A stretch of 64,000 bases of DNA from Methanoregula sp. UBA154 (GCA_002502245.1 DAPW01000007.1:43074-107073); one strand, 5' to 3'; shown: positions 8,349-16,620, numbered from the stretch's first letter. Translations and numbers: made by a program. Notes: generated from the sequence alone by a model not told the origin.

Positions 8349-8770
8349 GCAGGGGGGGTGGGTACCTCCCCCCACCTGATATTTTTCCGGAGGGGGCATA
8401 CCCCCCCTGCCCTATGGGGGGGTGGTGGGGGGTACCTCCTCCCCTGTTTTTGAACCCTGACCGCAAAAGCCTGGTGTTGTGCGATGCTGGCCTTCAACCC
8501 TATTCTCCCCGGAGAATCCGGGACTTTTCTTTGCAGGGACACCTCCTCTTTGCAGCAGGGGGAGGGGGGTAGGGGGTACCTCCCCCCCACCCAATATTTT
8601 TCCGGAGGGGGGTGACCCCCTCCCTTGATCCAGGTTGATGGGGGGACCCCCCTGCCGGAGGGGAGCAGGTTTGCGGAAGTCACCGCCGGAGGATCTGTTC
8701 GTGAGGTGAGGATACGCCAGGGGTTTTGCGGGCTGAGGGGAGGGGGGTGGGGGGTACCCCCCTATCGCGA
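8349..8770. repeat. G-tract / GGTACC repeat cluster
   Basis: About 420 bp of low-complexity DNA with many runs of five or more G or C. A motif of a G-run, GGTACC and a C-run occurs four times (near 8362, 8429, 8573 and 8750). Two copies are followed by the same stretch ending in ATATTTTTCCGGAGGGGG. The imperfect unit is about 200 bp. Open frames across it are proline/glycine artefacts. It lies just after the NOG1-type gene. Confidence 0.7.
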
Positions 8771-8958
8771 CGCGGATAATTTCTCCATCCCAAAACTCAC
8801 ATAATACAACTCTTTTTAAAAAAACGAAATGCATTAATCAAACAAGAACTGAATCGGATTATACTGAATGACAGTGAATCAACGCCCTGTCTGACAAATA
8901 AACAATATTGTTTTTCCGCACCACCAATGACCGCGATTAATTCCTATGGAGTGCGGTG
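8771..8958. other. A/T-richer spacer, nothing recognised
   Basis: After the G-tract cluster the sequence becomes A+T-rich, with CTTTTTAAAAAAACG near 8811. No gene, tRNA or clear terminator hairpin is seen. It could hold the promoter of the small decayed gene that follows. Confidence 0.4.
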
Positions 8959-9140
8959 ATGTCGAGACTCACCGACCTCATTCATAATGCAAAGGGCCAA
9001 ACCCTCCGTTCGGCTGGAACGAGCATGCCAGAAAGGTCTTCTGCGCTGTGCTCACCGTCTTCGCGGGACTCATCCTCGCGCAGGTCCTTGATCCCGCAAC
9101 AGTGCAGGCAATCTTTTCCCTGATCACCGGGACAGGGTGA
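8959..9140 (+). pseudogene. Small single-span membrane protein broken by a one-base frameshift
   Basis: An ATG at 8959 with upstream GTGCGGTG opens MSRLTDLIHNAKG, then the frame turns into low-quality sequence. In the next frame, starting at the same G-run (8992-8994), reading resumes as PNPPFGWNEHARKVF followed by the hydrophobic segment CAVLTVFAGLILAQVL and a stop at 9140. Adding one G to that run restores one 60-residue protein with a cytosolic head and one membrane span. It is either a decayed gene or a sequencing error in a homopolymer. No family recognised. Confidence 0.5.
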
Positions 9141-9319
9141 TCTGGAGAAATCTTTTATTTTAATTTGGCAGGATTTCATCCCAGCCATCAGCTTTCGGCT
9201 CGAAACGGGCCGCCTGCCCACATTTCAACCCTGCTCCTCTGAATGCGGGATGGTGCAATTTGTGCGGCACTACCGGGAAAACTGGTTTCGGATAAACCAG
9301 GCAATGCGGGCAGGAGAAC

Positions 9320-10222
9320 CTACCCTATCCACCCCATCGCCGCCCACCCTGCCAGGAATCCAAGAATTGTCCCCCCGTTCAGCGGCGGGAGCCCGGCCTG
9401 CGGTTTTCCGGACATGACAAACCAGAGCAGAACGCCCATGCCGGCAAGGGACCCGATGATGGCGCCGAGCGCCGGGAGGTTGACCAGCCCCCCAAACCGC
9501 CAGCCCTGCAGGAATACATTTGCAGAAACCACAAGCATTGAGGGCATGATCATGTCCCCCATGCCGATGATAAAAGCGGCCCTCTCCCCGCCATCACCCA
9601 GTTTCCCGATGCCTTCTTTGAGGAACGAATAGTCACGCCGCTTGGGGACCACGAACAGGATCGGGGTTTTCAGGTCGATGACCCCTTCCGCAAGGGTGAT
9701 CATGTGCTTTGTCTTGTACACCGAGATCGCATCATAGACAGCGAGCAGGACAAGGAGGAGGAGTACCGGCAGGATATCAAGGGAGGCACCGAATATTGCC
9801 GCCACGCCGGAGCCGATCAGGATACCGAGCGCATCGATCACGTACCATTCCGGGAATTTGTACAGGAGTGCGGTTGAGAGGATGGCAAGAACGAGGACGA
9901 TGACGGTTGCCGGACCGGTCTCTCCCATCAGGGTATACACAATCGCCGTGAAGATATAGCCGAAGGTAAGGAAAATGGAGATGCCGATCAGCGCTGCGAT
10001 CACGTTTTTAAGATTGTACCGGATCAGGACCAGCAGGATTGCAGTGAAGCCGAGCAAAATGGCGATGAAGATGACCGGGTTTTCGACTGCTGTGGGGTCT
10101 TCGAATGCGGTAACGCCGGATGCCTGTACCGGGAACGCGAGGAGGAGGGCTCCAATCTCCACGGCAAGGAGCAGGAGGGGCATCGCGAGGAAGGGAATGA
10201 GTTTTTTTGTGTCCAAAAGCAC
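9320..10222 (-). CDS. Presenilin-type intramembrane aspartyl protease
   Basis: 300 residues, about nine hydrophobic segments. All three diagnostic motifs are present: YD at 163-164 (AVYDAISVYK), GMGD at 220-223 (IIGMGDMIMPSM), and PAL at 250-252. The spacing matches the archaeal presenilin/signal-peptide-peptidase homologue known from Methanoculleus. It should cleave membrane-embedded segments of substrates within the membrane. Physiological substrates in archaea are unknown. It is divergent from the small membrane-protein gene and FEN-1. Confidence 0.93.
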   Translation of the reverse strand: MLLDTKKLIPFLAMPLLLLAVEIGALLLAFPVQASGVTAFEDPTAVENPVIFIAILLGFTAILLVLIRYNLKNVIAALIGISIFLTFGYIFTAIVYTLMGETGPATVIVLVLAILSTALLYKFPEWYVIDALGILIGSGVAAIFGASLDILPVLLLLVLLAVYDAISVYKTKHMITLAEGVIDLKTPILFVVPKRRDYSFLKEGIGKLGDGGERAAFIIGMGDMIMPSMLVVSANVFLQGWRFGGLVNLPALGAIIGSLAGMGVLLWFVMSGKPQAGLPPLNGGTILGFLAGWAAMGWIG

Positions 10223-10273
10223 ATCTCCGGCAGAGTAGTTAGCTTAATTAGTGTGCTCTCATTATCTAAAAAC

Positions 10274-10588
10274 ATGGATATACGCGATTATCTGGTTGAT
10301 ATCCTGCTCACCGTAGTGATGATCATATCCTCGCTGGTCCTTATCACGCGGTTCTGGCAGGATCTCATCATTGCGGTTGCTGCCGGCCTGATGACGCTTG
10401 CGCTTGGCGGGCTCCTGCTCTCACTCAATATCAAGATGCGACACCTGGAACGGAGCATTGTGATCCGCGAACGCATGCTCCGCACCAACCTTGAGGAGAT
10501 CTCAGGTCGTATGCAGGATAAATACGACATGGCACTCTCCCACCTCGATGAGCTGATCGGGGAATTTTCACGGCGTGCATACCGGTAA
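10274..10588 (+). CDS. Small membrane protein with coiled-coil tail
   Basis: 104 residues from the ATG at 10274 (MDIRDYLVDILLTVVM). Two hydrophobic segments at about residues 8-28 and 32-52 form a hairpin. A charged, probably helical tail (MRHLERSIVIRERMLRTNL to DELIGEFSRRAYR) follows. No family recognised. It ends 24 bp before FEN-1 on the same strand, so it is probably transcribed with it. It starts 51 bp from the divergent presenilin-like protease and could be a partner or substrate, but that is only positional. Confidence 0.7.
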   Translation: MDIRDYLVDILLTVVMIISSLVLITRFWQDLIIAVAAGLMTLALGGLLLSLNIKMRHLERSIVIRERMLRTNLEEISGRMQDKYDMALSHLDELIGEFSRRAYR

Positions 10589-10612
10589 TATACTTTTACA
10601 CGAGGACTGCAC

Positions 10613-11614
10613 ATGGGCGTAGCACTACGGGATATCATCGCAGCATACAAGACACCGGTTACCTGGGAAGCCCTGCCGGGCATTGCAGCCATTGATGCGA
10701 ACAATGCGCTCTACCAGTTCCTGACCATCATCCGCCAGCCTGACGGGACGCCCCTGATGGACCGGCGCGGGCGCGTCACGTCCCACCTCTCGGGTATCCT
10801 CTTCCGGATGGCCAGTTTCATGGAGAAGGGCATTAAACCGGTCTTTGTTTTCGACGGGAAACCGGCCGCCCTCAAGCAGGCGACCATTGACGGGCGCCGG
10901 CAGATCCGGGACACTGCCGGGGAGAAGTGGAAGGATGCGCTGGAACGGGGCGATGAGGCGGAGGCATATAAGCAGGCCCGGTCATCGACAAGGGTGGATG
11001 CCTCGATCATCGGGACCTCAAAAGAACTGCTGGGACTGATGGGGATTCCCGTCGTCGATGCACCTGGCGAAGGAGAGGCGCAGGCCTCCTACCTGGTGGC
11101 AAGGGGGGACGCCCGGTACGTGGTCTCACAGGACTACGATACCCTGCTCTTCGGGGCACCCACGCTGGTCCGGAACCTGACGGTCTCTGGTAAGCGCAGG
11201 ATCCGGGGCAGGCAGATAACCGTGAATCCGGAGCGGATTATTCTGGCAGATACCCTTGCCGGGCTCCACCTCACCCGCGAACAGCTGATCGAGATCGGCA
11301 TTCTCGTGGGAACAGACTTCAACCCGGGTATCGAGGGCGTGGGAGCGAAGACCGGCCTGAAGATCGTGCAGAAAGGTGAGTTTGCTGCAAAACTCAGAGA
11401 GAAGCAGCCGGACTTCGATCCCGTACCGGTGATGGAAATGTTCCTTCACCCCCCCGTGACCAGTGACTACTCCCTTGCAGCAGGACACCCGGATCCGGAA
11501 GGGATCCGCAAAATGCTCTGCGATGGCTACGACTTCTCGGAAGAGCGGGTGGACAAGGCCATGGAGGGGTTCACCGTCAAGGCAGGGCAGAAGACGCTGG
11601 AGAGCTGGTTCTGA
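10613..11614 (+). CDS. fen: Flap endonuclease 1
   Basis: 333 residues, the usual archaeal FEN-1 size. The N-terminal nuclease region has IAAIDANNALYQFL and PVFVFDGKPA. The internal region has DAPGEGEAQASYL and VVSQDYDTLLFGAP. The helix-hairpin-helix region is LVGTDFNPGIEGVGAKTGLK. These carry the acidic metal ligands. The last residues (QKTLESWF) are a PCNA-interacting PIP box. It removes 5' flaps in Okazaki-fragment maturation and repair. Confidence 0.96.
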   Translation: MGVALRDIIAAYKTPVTWEALPGIAAIDANNALYQFLTIIRQPDGTPLMDRRGRVTSHLSGILFRMASFMEKGIKPVFVFDGKPAALKQATIDGRRQIRDTAGEKWKDALERGDEAEAYKQARSSTRVDASIIGTSKELLGLMGIPVVDAPGEGEAQASYLVARGDARYVVSQDYDTLLFGAPTLVRNLTVSGKRRIRGRQITVNPERIILADTLAGLHLTREQLIEIGILVGTDFNPGIEGVGAKTGLKIVQKGEFAAKLREKQPDFDPVPVMEMFLHPPVTSDYSLAAGHPDPEGIRKMLCDGYDFSEERVDKAMEGFTVKAGQKTLESWF

Positions 11615-11639
11615 TACCCGGGTACTTTCATCTGCCTCC

Positions 11640-12168
11640 GGCAGCCTGCATGATCTGCAGCAAAGTCGATCTTCTTCATCCGGTACAATGCCAGCACCAC
11701 CCGCTGGGATTTCTGTATGTCGGGACCTTCCATGATCTCCTGGACAACAGATGGCGCAATCTGCCACGAGACCCCGAAGCGGTCCTTCAGCAAGCCACAG
11801 GGCTATTTCGGTTCCACCCGCCCCAGAGGGCAATCCAGAGCAGATCGATCTCCTCCTGCGTTTCGCAGCTGACGTACAGGGAAGTACTTTTTAGTGAATT
11901 TCGGCGAAAAATCCTCCACCGTTTACAGCAAGGATCTCCTGCCCGCAGAGCAGGAAGCGGATGGTCCTGACGCTTCTGGCAGGCCCGGGCATGATATCCT
12001 CAGTCATCTCCGGCACGGCACGATGCGCCTCGAGTTCCTCCTCGCCATAATAGGTTGTCCACAGAATCTCTCCAGTCTTTCAAATACCGAAGATAACAGG
12101 GAAACGTAGTATTTCACTGCCTCTTCAGCCTCACACCGGAACATGAGAGACAGCATGATTCTTTCCAT
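11640..12168 (-). pseudogene. Decayed PhnB-like VOC (glyoxalase-superfamily) gene
   Basis: Reverse-strand remnants can be strung together across at least three frames. From the ATG at 12168, MERIMLSLMF then EAEEAVKYYVSL is a typical PhnB N-terminus. A shifted frame gives YGEEELEAHRAVPEM and RTIRFLLCGQEILAVNGG, ending at a stop after FFAEIH. Another gives YVSCETQEEIDLLWIALW and LKDRFGVSWQIAPSVV, then RVVLALYRMKKIDF. This matches PhnB/3-demethylubiquinone-9 methyltransferase-like VOC proteins in order, but frameshifts and the in-frame stop make it non-functional. Its neighbour at 12257 is of a type often found near VOC genes in other genomes. Confidence 0.7.
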
Positions 12169-12256
12169 CGTTTAGCACACTCCACGGATTTGATGTATCG
12201 TTCTCCATTCTGCCCGGTAATATCGCCGGACTGCGCTGAAGAGAATGCCGGGATCC

Positions 12257-12622
12257 TCACCCCTCCACGAAGACCTTGAAACCGCCGTATGCCATGCGCT
12301 TCACATCAAACGGCATCGGCTTGTCCCTGAACTTCGGGTCATTCATCAGGGGGTCCTGCATCACCTTTGCGTTCACTTCATCGCGATGTGCACGCGACTC
12401 AAAGAGGATGAACGAGAACACAACCGTCTCGCCGGGTTTGGCTTTGGCCATATTCGGGAAGGTGATTCCCGTCATTTCAGGCTCGAGATCATCCCCGGTA
12501 CATTCGAAATATGCAAGGGCGCCGTGCTTCTTCCAGACCTTTGCACCCAGCTTTGCCATCTCACGGTATGCGGGCATATGCTCTTCCGGCACCACGATCA
12601 CAAATCCATCAACGTATTTCAT
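12257..12622 (-). CDS. DUF1428 family protein
   Basis: 121 residues from the ATG at 12622, behind the ribosome site GGAGG. It reads as a single dimeric alpha-beta barrel of the DUF1428 family: MKYVDGFVIVVPEEHMPAYRE at the start, then KVWKKHGALAYFEC, GETVVFSFILFESRAHRD, and MPFDVKRMAYGGFKVFVEG at the end. The family is small, cytosolic and without a known reaction. It sits next to the decayed VOC gene on the same strand, suggesting an acquired pair of which one partner has been lost. Confidence 0.85.
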   Translation of the reverse strand: MKYVDGFVIVVPEEHMPAYREMAKLGAKVWKKHGALAYFECTGDDLEPEMTGITFPNMAKAKPGETVVFSFILFESRAHRDEVNAKVMQDPLMNDPKFRDKPMPFDVKRMAYGGFKVFVEG

Positions 12623-12793
12623 TTCAGGTTCCTCCTTCCGGGTCATTTTCCTGCTTACGTTTTTCATGATTTTAGGAACTCATGAACATATCCCTGAGTT
12701 TCAAAATCTGTTTTTTGAGGACCGGTGGTGATAAAAGAAGCACCCGGAGACTGAATCAGAGCGGGTCAAGGGTATCATTCAGATTTTCGACAT

Positions 12794-13259
12794 TGTAGAA
12801 ACGCACGTGAACGGGCGTTCACACCCGAACCATGAACATCAGGAATAACCCCCAGATAGTCCAAGGGTCCCTGTCTCAGGGCTTCTTTGGAGTCCGGCAG
12901 GGCAGGAGCGATCAATCTCCCAGCCATTTTTCCAATCGTCTGGAACCCGCCGCGTGGCGCCCTTTTTGAGCGGCGGGTGTTCAAAAGCACCAGGGAGCAG
13001 GGGGGATCACTCCCCGGCATCGATTCCTGAAGAGTGTGATTTTCAGGGAAAATCATTCAGATTCCTGACGCGTACGGGACTTCACCCCGCTGCCGGAACG
13101 CTCCGGTAGCGATAGTGCTGTATTGAGCATTTTTCATAAAAAAAACACCGGCGCTTTTCGTAAATGTCAGAGCGGGACATCACCTGCGCCCTGTCCCTGG
13201 CGTGGGGCCGGGCTGGCGCACCGGGGGTTATCTCATCTTTTAAAAGCGGTTTTCTATCG
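12794..13259 (+). repeat. Dispersed MITE-like repeat, full-length copy (R1)
   Basis: About 466 bp, non-coding, taken as the reference orientation. It begins TGTAGAAACG and ends GGTTTTCTATCG, so its ends are short inverted repeats. Next to the first end is GAACGGGCGTTCACACCCGAACC. Inside are several GC hairpins (for example GAACCCGCCGCG paired with GAGCGGCGGGTGTTC) and a block around GAAAATCATTCAGATTCCTGAC. The same blocks in the same order recur at 29260-29658 and, reversed, at 44288-44720. Confidence 0.75.
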
Positions 13260-13329
13260 AGCCAGAGAGAAAAAACAAGGCAATACCTTTTCATTTCAGG
13301 ACGTGCCTGCAGCGGGCGCTGTTCCCGGA

Positions 13330-13690
13330 GGATTTCCCATGAAAATTGAATTCTTCAGAGACAGAATTTTGGGGGCTGATACCCCCGTACCCCCGGTTAT
13401 GATAGGTGCCGCCGCCCCCGACGGGGCGCCCCCGCGGCGGATCAGGGACGATAAGCATGTCTGAAAACACCGCACTGCCCCGCCGTTGCTCGGAGAGCCC
13501 CTGAGGCGGGGAGCACTCATATTTCGGGTTCCTAGGTAAAATCCGGGTATTCATATCCGGAAAAATGAAGGATGTAAAACCCCATTGCCCCGCCGTGCCC
13601 CGGAGGAGCCCTGAAGCGGGGAGCCCTCATAGCTGCGATTATCATGGTTCCGGTGTGAACTCACTCAGTTCATGCCCGTTTCTGCTGTTT
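13330..13690 (-). repeat. Dispersed MITE-like repeat, partial copy (R2)
   Basis: Inverted relative to R1 and lying about 70 bp from it. On the reverse strand the first-end block reads GCAGAAACGGGCATGAACTG then GTTCACACCGGAACCATGAT. The GC hairpin block (GCCCCGCC to GGCGGGGAGC) occurs twice, at about 13478-13515 and 13585-13625, so this copy carries an internal duplication. The distal third of the element is missing. Confidence 0.65.
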
Positions 13691-13739
13691 TACGGGATAT
13701 CGCTTTGACGTCTGCAATGTCAAAAAAGAAGGACTCCCA

Positions 13740-14144
13740 TCAGCACTTCTCTTCGCAGGATAAGGCCGCCATGCTGTTCGGGCCTGCCTGAATCTGGCAC
13801 CGTTCTGAGCAGGCCTTGCAGGCAGTAAACTGCGCATCGATGACCAGCATGCAGCTCCCGCCGCTGGTATCGCAACGGGCGTACTGGCGGCACCGGTCGC
13901 CAAGCCGGTACTCCATGGTGCAGGTCTGGGGAGGATTCGGGCCGCATGCGATATCGAGCCCGTGGCACGAAGTAATACCGCAGGGGGTCTGGCCGGGCGT
14001 CTGGGCCGGACCGGTTGTCGGAGGTTCTGTCGGCAGGGGGGTTGACTTCCCGCTGCCGGGGAATACAGAGGTGCAGCCGGCAGCAAAAAGAACTGCGATA
14101 AGTACAAGAATGCCTGTTCCGTACATGAAGAGCCTGGTTTTCAT
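13740..14144 (-). CDS. Cysteine-rich secreted lipoprotein
   Basis: 134 residues from the ATG at 14144. The signal peptide ends in a lipobox (VLFAAGC). A proline/threonine-rich linker follows to about residue 55. The globular part contains about a dozen cysteines (CGITSC, CGPNPPQTC, DRCRQYARC, CKACSERC). They probably form disulfides in an exported domain. No named family is recognised. It stands alone, with TATA-like CATAAATAG on its upstream side near 14183. A membrane-anchored cell-surface role is likely. Confidence 0.75.
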   Translation of the reverse strand: MKTRLFMYGTGILVLIAVLFAAGCTSVFPGSGKSTPLPTEPPTTGPAQTPGQTPCGITSCHGLDIACGPNPPQTCTMEYRLGDRCRQYARCDTSGGSCMLVIDAQFTACKACSERCQIQAGPNSMAALSCEEKC

Positions 14145-14611
14145 AGAGATCACATCTGCGGTGATATCAGCGCAGGCTCTATTTATGGGTTTATTTTACT
14201 GCAAAAATTTTGGGAGTTACTGTATTGTACTTCGCGATCGAACGACCGTGCCGGATCATTTCTGCCGGCCTTTGTCCCGCATTGCCGGCAGAGGGCCCGA
14301 GTTTTCTCACGCCATAAATACCTGGAGTGAAAGCATGGGCATATACCATGACAAAAAACCGTGGTAGTTCGCTGATTCTATTCCGGTCCATGGATATTTA
14401 CGAGTACCCCAGCGGAAACGGGTATGCACACCGGTTTCCGGCTGGCTGGTTTCCGGAACCGTGAAACGTCGGCCACTCCAGCTGAAAGGTCGTAGCCGAC
14501 CGGGCATTGTGTTCCCGTATGGGCATGTATAAACCCCGGAAGCGAGCACCCTATACATACACAGATGTCCTGGATCCCCTCCGGCTCCTGACGAAAAACA
14601 CGGTGAACCCC
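14145..14611. other. Intergenic region with possible structured DNA/RNA
   Basis: No supported gene. It contains TATA-like elements for the flanking genes (CATAAATAG reverse near 14183, GTATAAACC forward near 14527). At 14468-14499 GTCGGC can pair with GCCGAC, next to a direct repeat of GGTTTCCGG (14433 and 14449). This could be leader structure upstream of the YcaO gene. No tRNA or known RNA family is recognised. Confidence 0.35.
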
Positions 14612-15823
14612 ATGCAGCTCAATTCCTGCAAGAAGACCTACAACAACGAGACGCAGCGGGCTGCCCCGCTTGGAGAGACCCTCGCCAGAATCGAACCCAA
14701 GGTACCCGCTGCCGGGATCACCCGCGTGGCTGACATCACGAACCTTGACCGGATCGGCATTCCGGTCTTTTCCTGTATCCGGCCTACGGCAATGGATGGG
14801 GCGATCACCGTGTATAATGGCAAGGGGGCAACGGTCGAGGAATCACGGATCTCAGCCATCATGGAGGGCATCGAGCGGTACTCCTCCGAGATGCACGACC
14901 GGCGGCTCCCGATGGCAACCTACCCGGAGATGTTCGCCCGGGGACGGACGCTCGATCCCCGAGACCTGATCCTGCCCGAGGAGGCTGACAAAGACCGGCT
15001 TATGCCCTGGTACGAGGGCTTCGATATCGTCAACAACGAGCCGGTCTTTGTGCCCGCTCATGCCGTCTTTCACCCGCTCCCGCCACACTACCGCGGGCCG
15101 TTCCGGACCAACACCAACGGTCTTGCTTCAGGAAACACCTTTGAGGAGGCGGTCTTTCATGCACTCTCGGAGGTGATCGAACGGGACGCCTGGTCACTCG
15201 TTGAGGCCTGCCGGGATACCGGACCCTGCGTCACCGGGATGACCGACCCCGCAATCCTCGATATGCAGGAAAAGTTTGCCGGGGCACAGGTCGAGGTGAT
15301 GGTCCGGGACATCACGAGCGATATCGGTGTTCCCACCATGGCAGCGGTCGCCGATGACGTGCTGTTAAAAGACCCGATGCTCCTCACCATCGGGATTGGA
15401 ACACACACCAGCGCACGGATCGCGGTGATGCGGGCGCTCACGGAAGTCGCCCAGAGCCGGCTCACCCAGATCCACGGGGCACGGGAGGATACGACCCTCG
15501 CGGAACTGAGGAAGAAGATGGGCTATGAGCGGGCAAAGCGGATCAACCGGTACTGGTTCAGGGATAACGGCACCGTTGATTACGGCACCATCAGGTCCTC
15601 TGATACGGACGATTTTAAAAAGGATATCGAGAATATTATCGGATCGCTCGAAAAACAGGGCATGGACCGGGTCATCATCGTCGACCTGACCCGGGAAGAG
15701 ATCGGGATACCGGTCGTGCGGGTGATCGTGCCGGGCCTCGAGGTCTTTGCCATGGACCAGGAACGCCGGGGCGAGCGGGTGAAGAATGCACAGGATCATC
15801 GTCTTTCTCGGGCCCAGCCTTGA
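14612..15823 (+). CDS. ycaO: YcaO-domain McrA thioamidation protein (methanogenesis marker 1)
   Basis: 403 residues from the ATG at 14612. It is a YcaO-type ATP-dependent cyclodehydratase/thioamidase. The ATP/Mg-binding acidic stretches are seen in ISAIMEGIERYSSE and HALSEVIERDAW, followed by ARIAVMRALTEVAQSR. In methanogens this protein with TfuA installs the thioglycine in the active-site subunit of methyl-coenzyme M reductase. The C-terminus overlaps tfuA by 38 bases, so the two are coupled. An upstream in-frame ATG at 14525 is possible but adds sequence unlike the family. Confidence 0.92.
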   Translation: MQLNSCKKTYNNETQRAAPLGETLARIEPKVPAAGITRVADITNLDRIGIPVFSCIRPTAMDGAITVYNGKGATVEESRISAIMEGIERYSSEMHDRRLPMATYPEMFARGRTLDPRDLILPEEADKDRLMPWYEGFDIVNNEPVFVPAHAVFHPLPPHYRGPFRTNTNGLASGNTFEEAVFHALSEVIERDAWSLVEACRDTGPCVTGMTDPAILDMQEKFAGAQVEVMVRDITSDIGVPTMAAVADDVLLKDPMLLTIGIGTHTSARIAVMRALTEVAQSRLTQIHGAREDTTLAELRKKMGYERAKRINRYWFRDNGTVDYGTIRSSDTDDFKKDIENIIGSLEKQGMDRVIIVDLTREEIGIPVVRVIVPGLEVFAMDQERRGERVKNAQDHRLSRAQP

Positions 15824-16442
15824 GCTGGACACGGCAAAGACGATACTCCCCGCCGATTACCGCCCGCCGGCAAAACGGGGCGACCTCCTCCGGGCGGTCG
15901 GGGACGGTGCAGCGATCATCGGTCTGATAGACGGTGTCTTCCACCAGGAATCTGCAGTAGCGCACCGCGAGATCCTGGCAGCGATAAAAAAAGGCGTCCG
16001 TGTGGTCGGATCCTCCAGCATGGGTGCTCTCCGGGCTGCCGAGATGGACACCCTTGGCATGATTGGTATCGGCGATGTGTACCGGATGTACAAGAGCGGA
16101 GAACTGGTCTCGGATGACGAAGTCGCCCTTGTTTTCGATCCCGAGACCGGCTGTTCCCTCTCGGAACCCCTCGTCAATATCCGTTTCACGCTCCGGGAAG
16201 CGGAACGGCTGGGGATTATCGCCCCGCGGGATCATAAGACATTGCTCGCGGCTGCGCAATCCGTTTTCTACCCGCAACGGACTTACGGGCGGATCGTCTC
16301 GTCAGCAGGTATGGCAATCGATCAGGAGACCCGGGAACGGTTCCTCGCATGGGTGAAACTGCATGCCGTTGACCAGAAGCGGAATGATGCGGTTGCGGCA
16401 CTGGAACATATCCGGGAGCTGGACCATAACCTGGAACAGTGA
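15786..16442 (+). CDS. tfuA: TfuA-like protein, partner of YcaO
   Basis: 218 residues. The TfuA core reads IIVFLGPSLE at the start, then LLRAVGDGAAIIGLIDGVFHQ, KKGVRVVGSSSMGALRAAEM, GIGDVYRMYKSGELVSDDEVAL and LVNIRFTLREAE. TfuA is thought to help deliver sulfur to YcaO for peptide thioamidation, here on methyl-coenzyme M reductase. The overlap with ycaO gives fixed stoichiometry. The last 40 residues are helical and variable. Confidence 0.92.
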   Translation: MHRIIVFLGPSLELDTAKTILPADYRPPAKRGDLLRAVGDGAAIIGLIDGVFHQESAVAHREILAAIKKGVRVVGSSSMGALRAAEMDTLGMIGIGDVYRMYKSGELVSDDEVALVFDPETGCSLSEPLVNIRFTLREAERLGIIAPRDHKTLLAAAQSVFYPQRTYGRIVSSAGMAIDQETRERFLAWVKLHAVDQKRNDAVAALEHIRELDHNLEQ

Positions 16443-16620
16443 GCGGTAACGATACCAAATCTGGACGAGCTGATCTCCCCAACCTCATCCCGATGAATGC
16501 TGCTACCCCCGAAGGGGAGCCCCATGGCGGTTCAGACATTGGCTAAATCCTGAAAATTGATGAGTATCTTATCAAAGCGTGAGAATTTTTTACACTGTTG
16601 AAAACCTTTTTTTTTGGCTT
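16443..16620. other. Spacer after tfuA
   Basis: No gene. It includes a small hairpin (CTACCCCCGAAGGGGAGC, 16502-16519) that may end the ycaO-tfuA transcript. After it comes an A/T-rich stretch with TTTTTTTT at about 16606-16614, immediately before the R3 repeat copy. Confidence 0.4.

Noticed and set aside
8117..8834. Proline/glycine-rich reverse frames across the G-tract region
   Set aside because: They translate homopolymer runs and overlap the NOG1-type gene. No start signal or family similarity.
12775..13690. Several open frames of 70-110 codons in the repeat region
   Set aside because: The frames are not conserved between repeat copies, so the repeats are non-coding.
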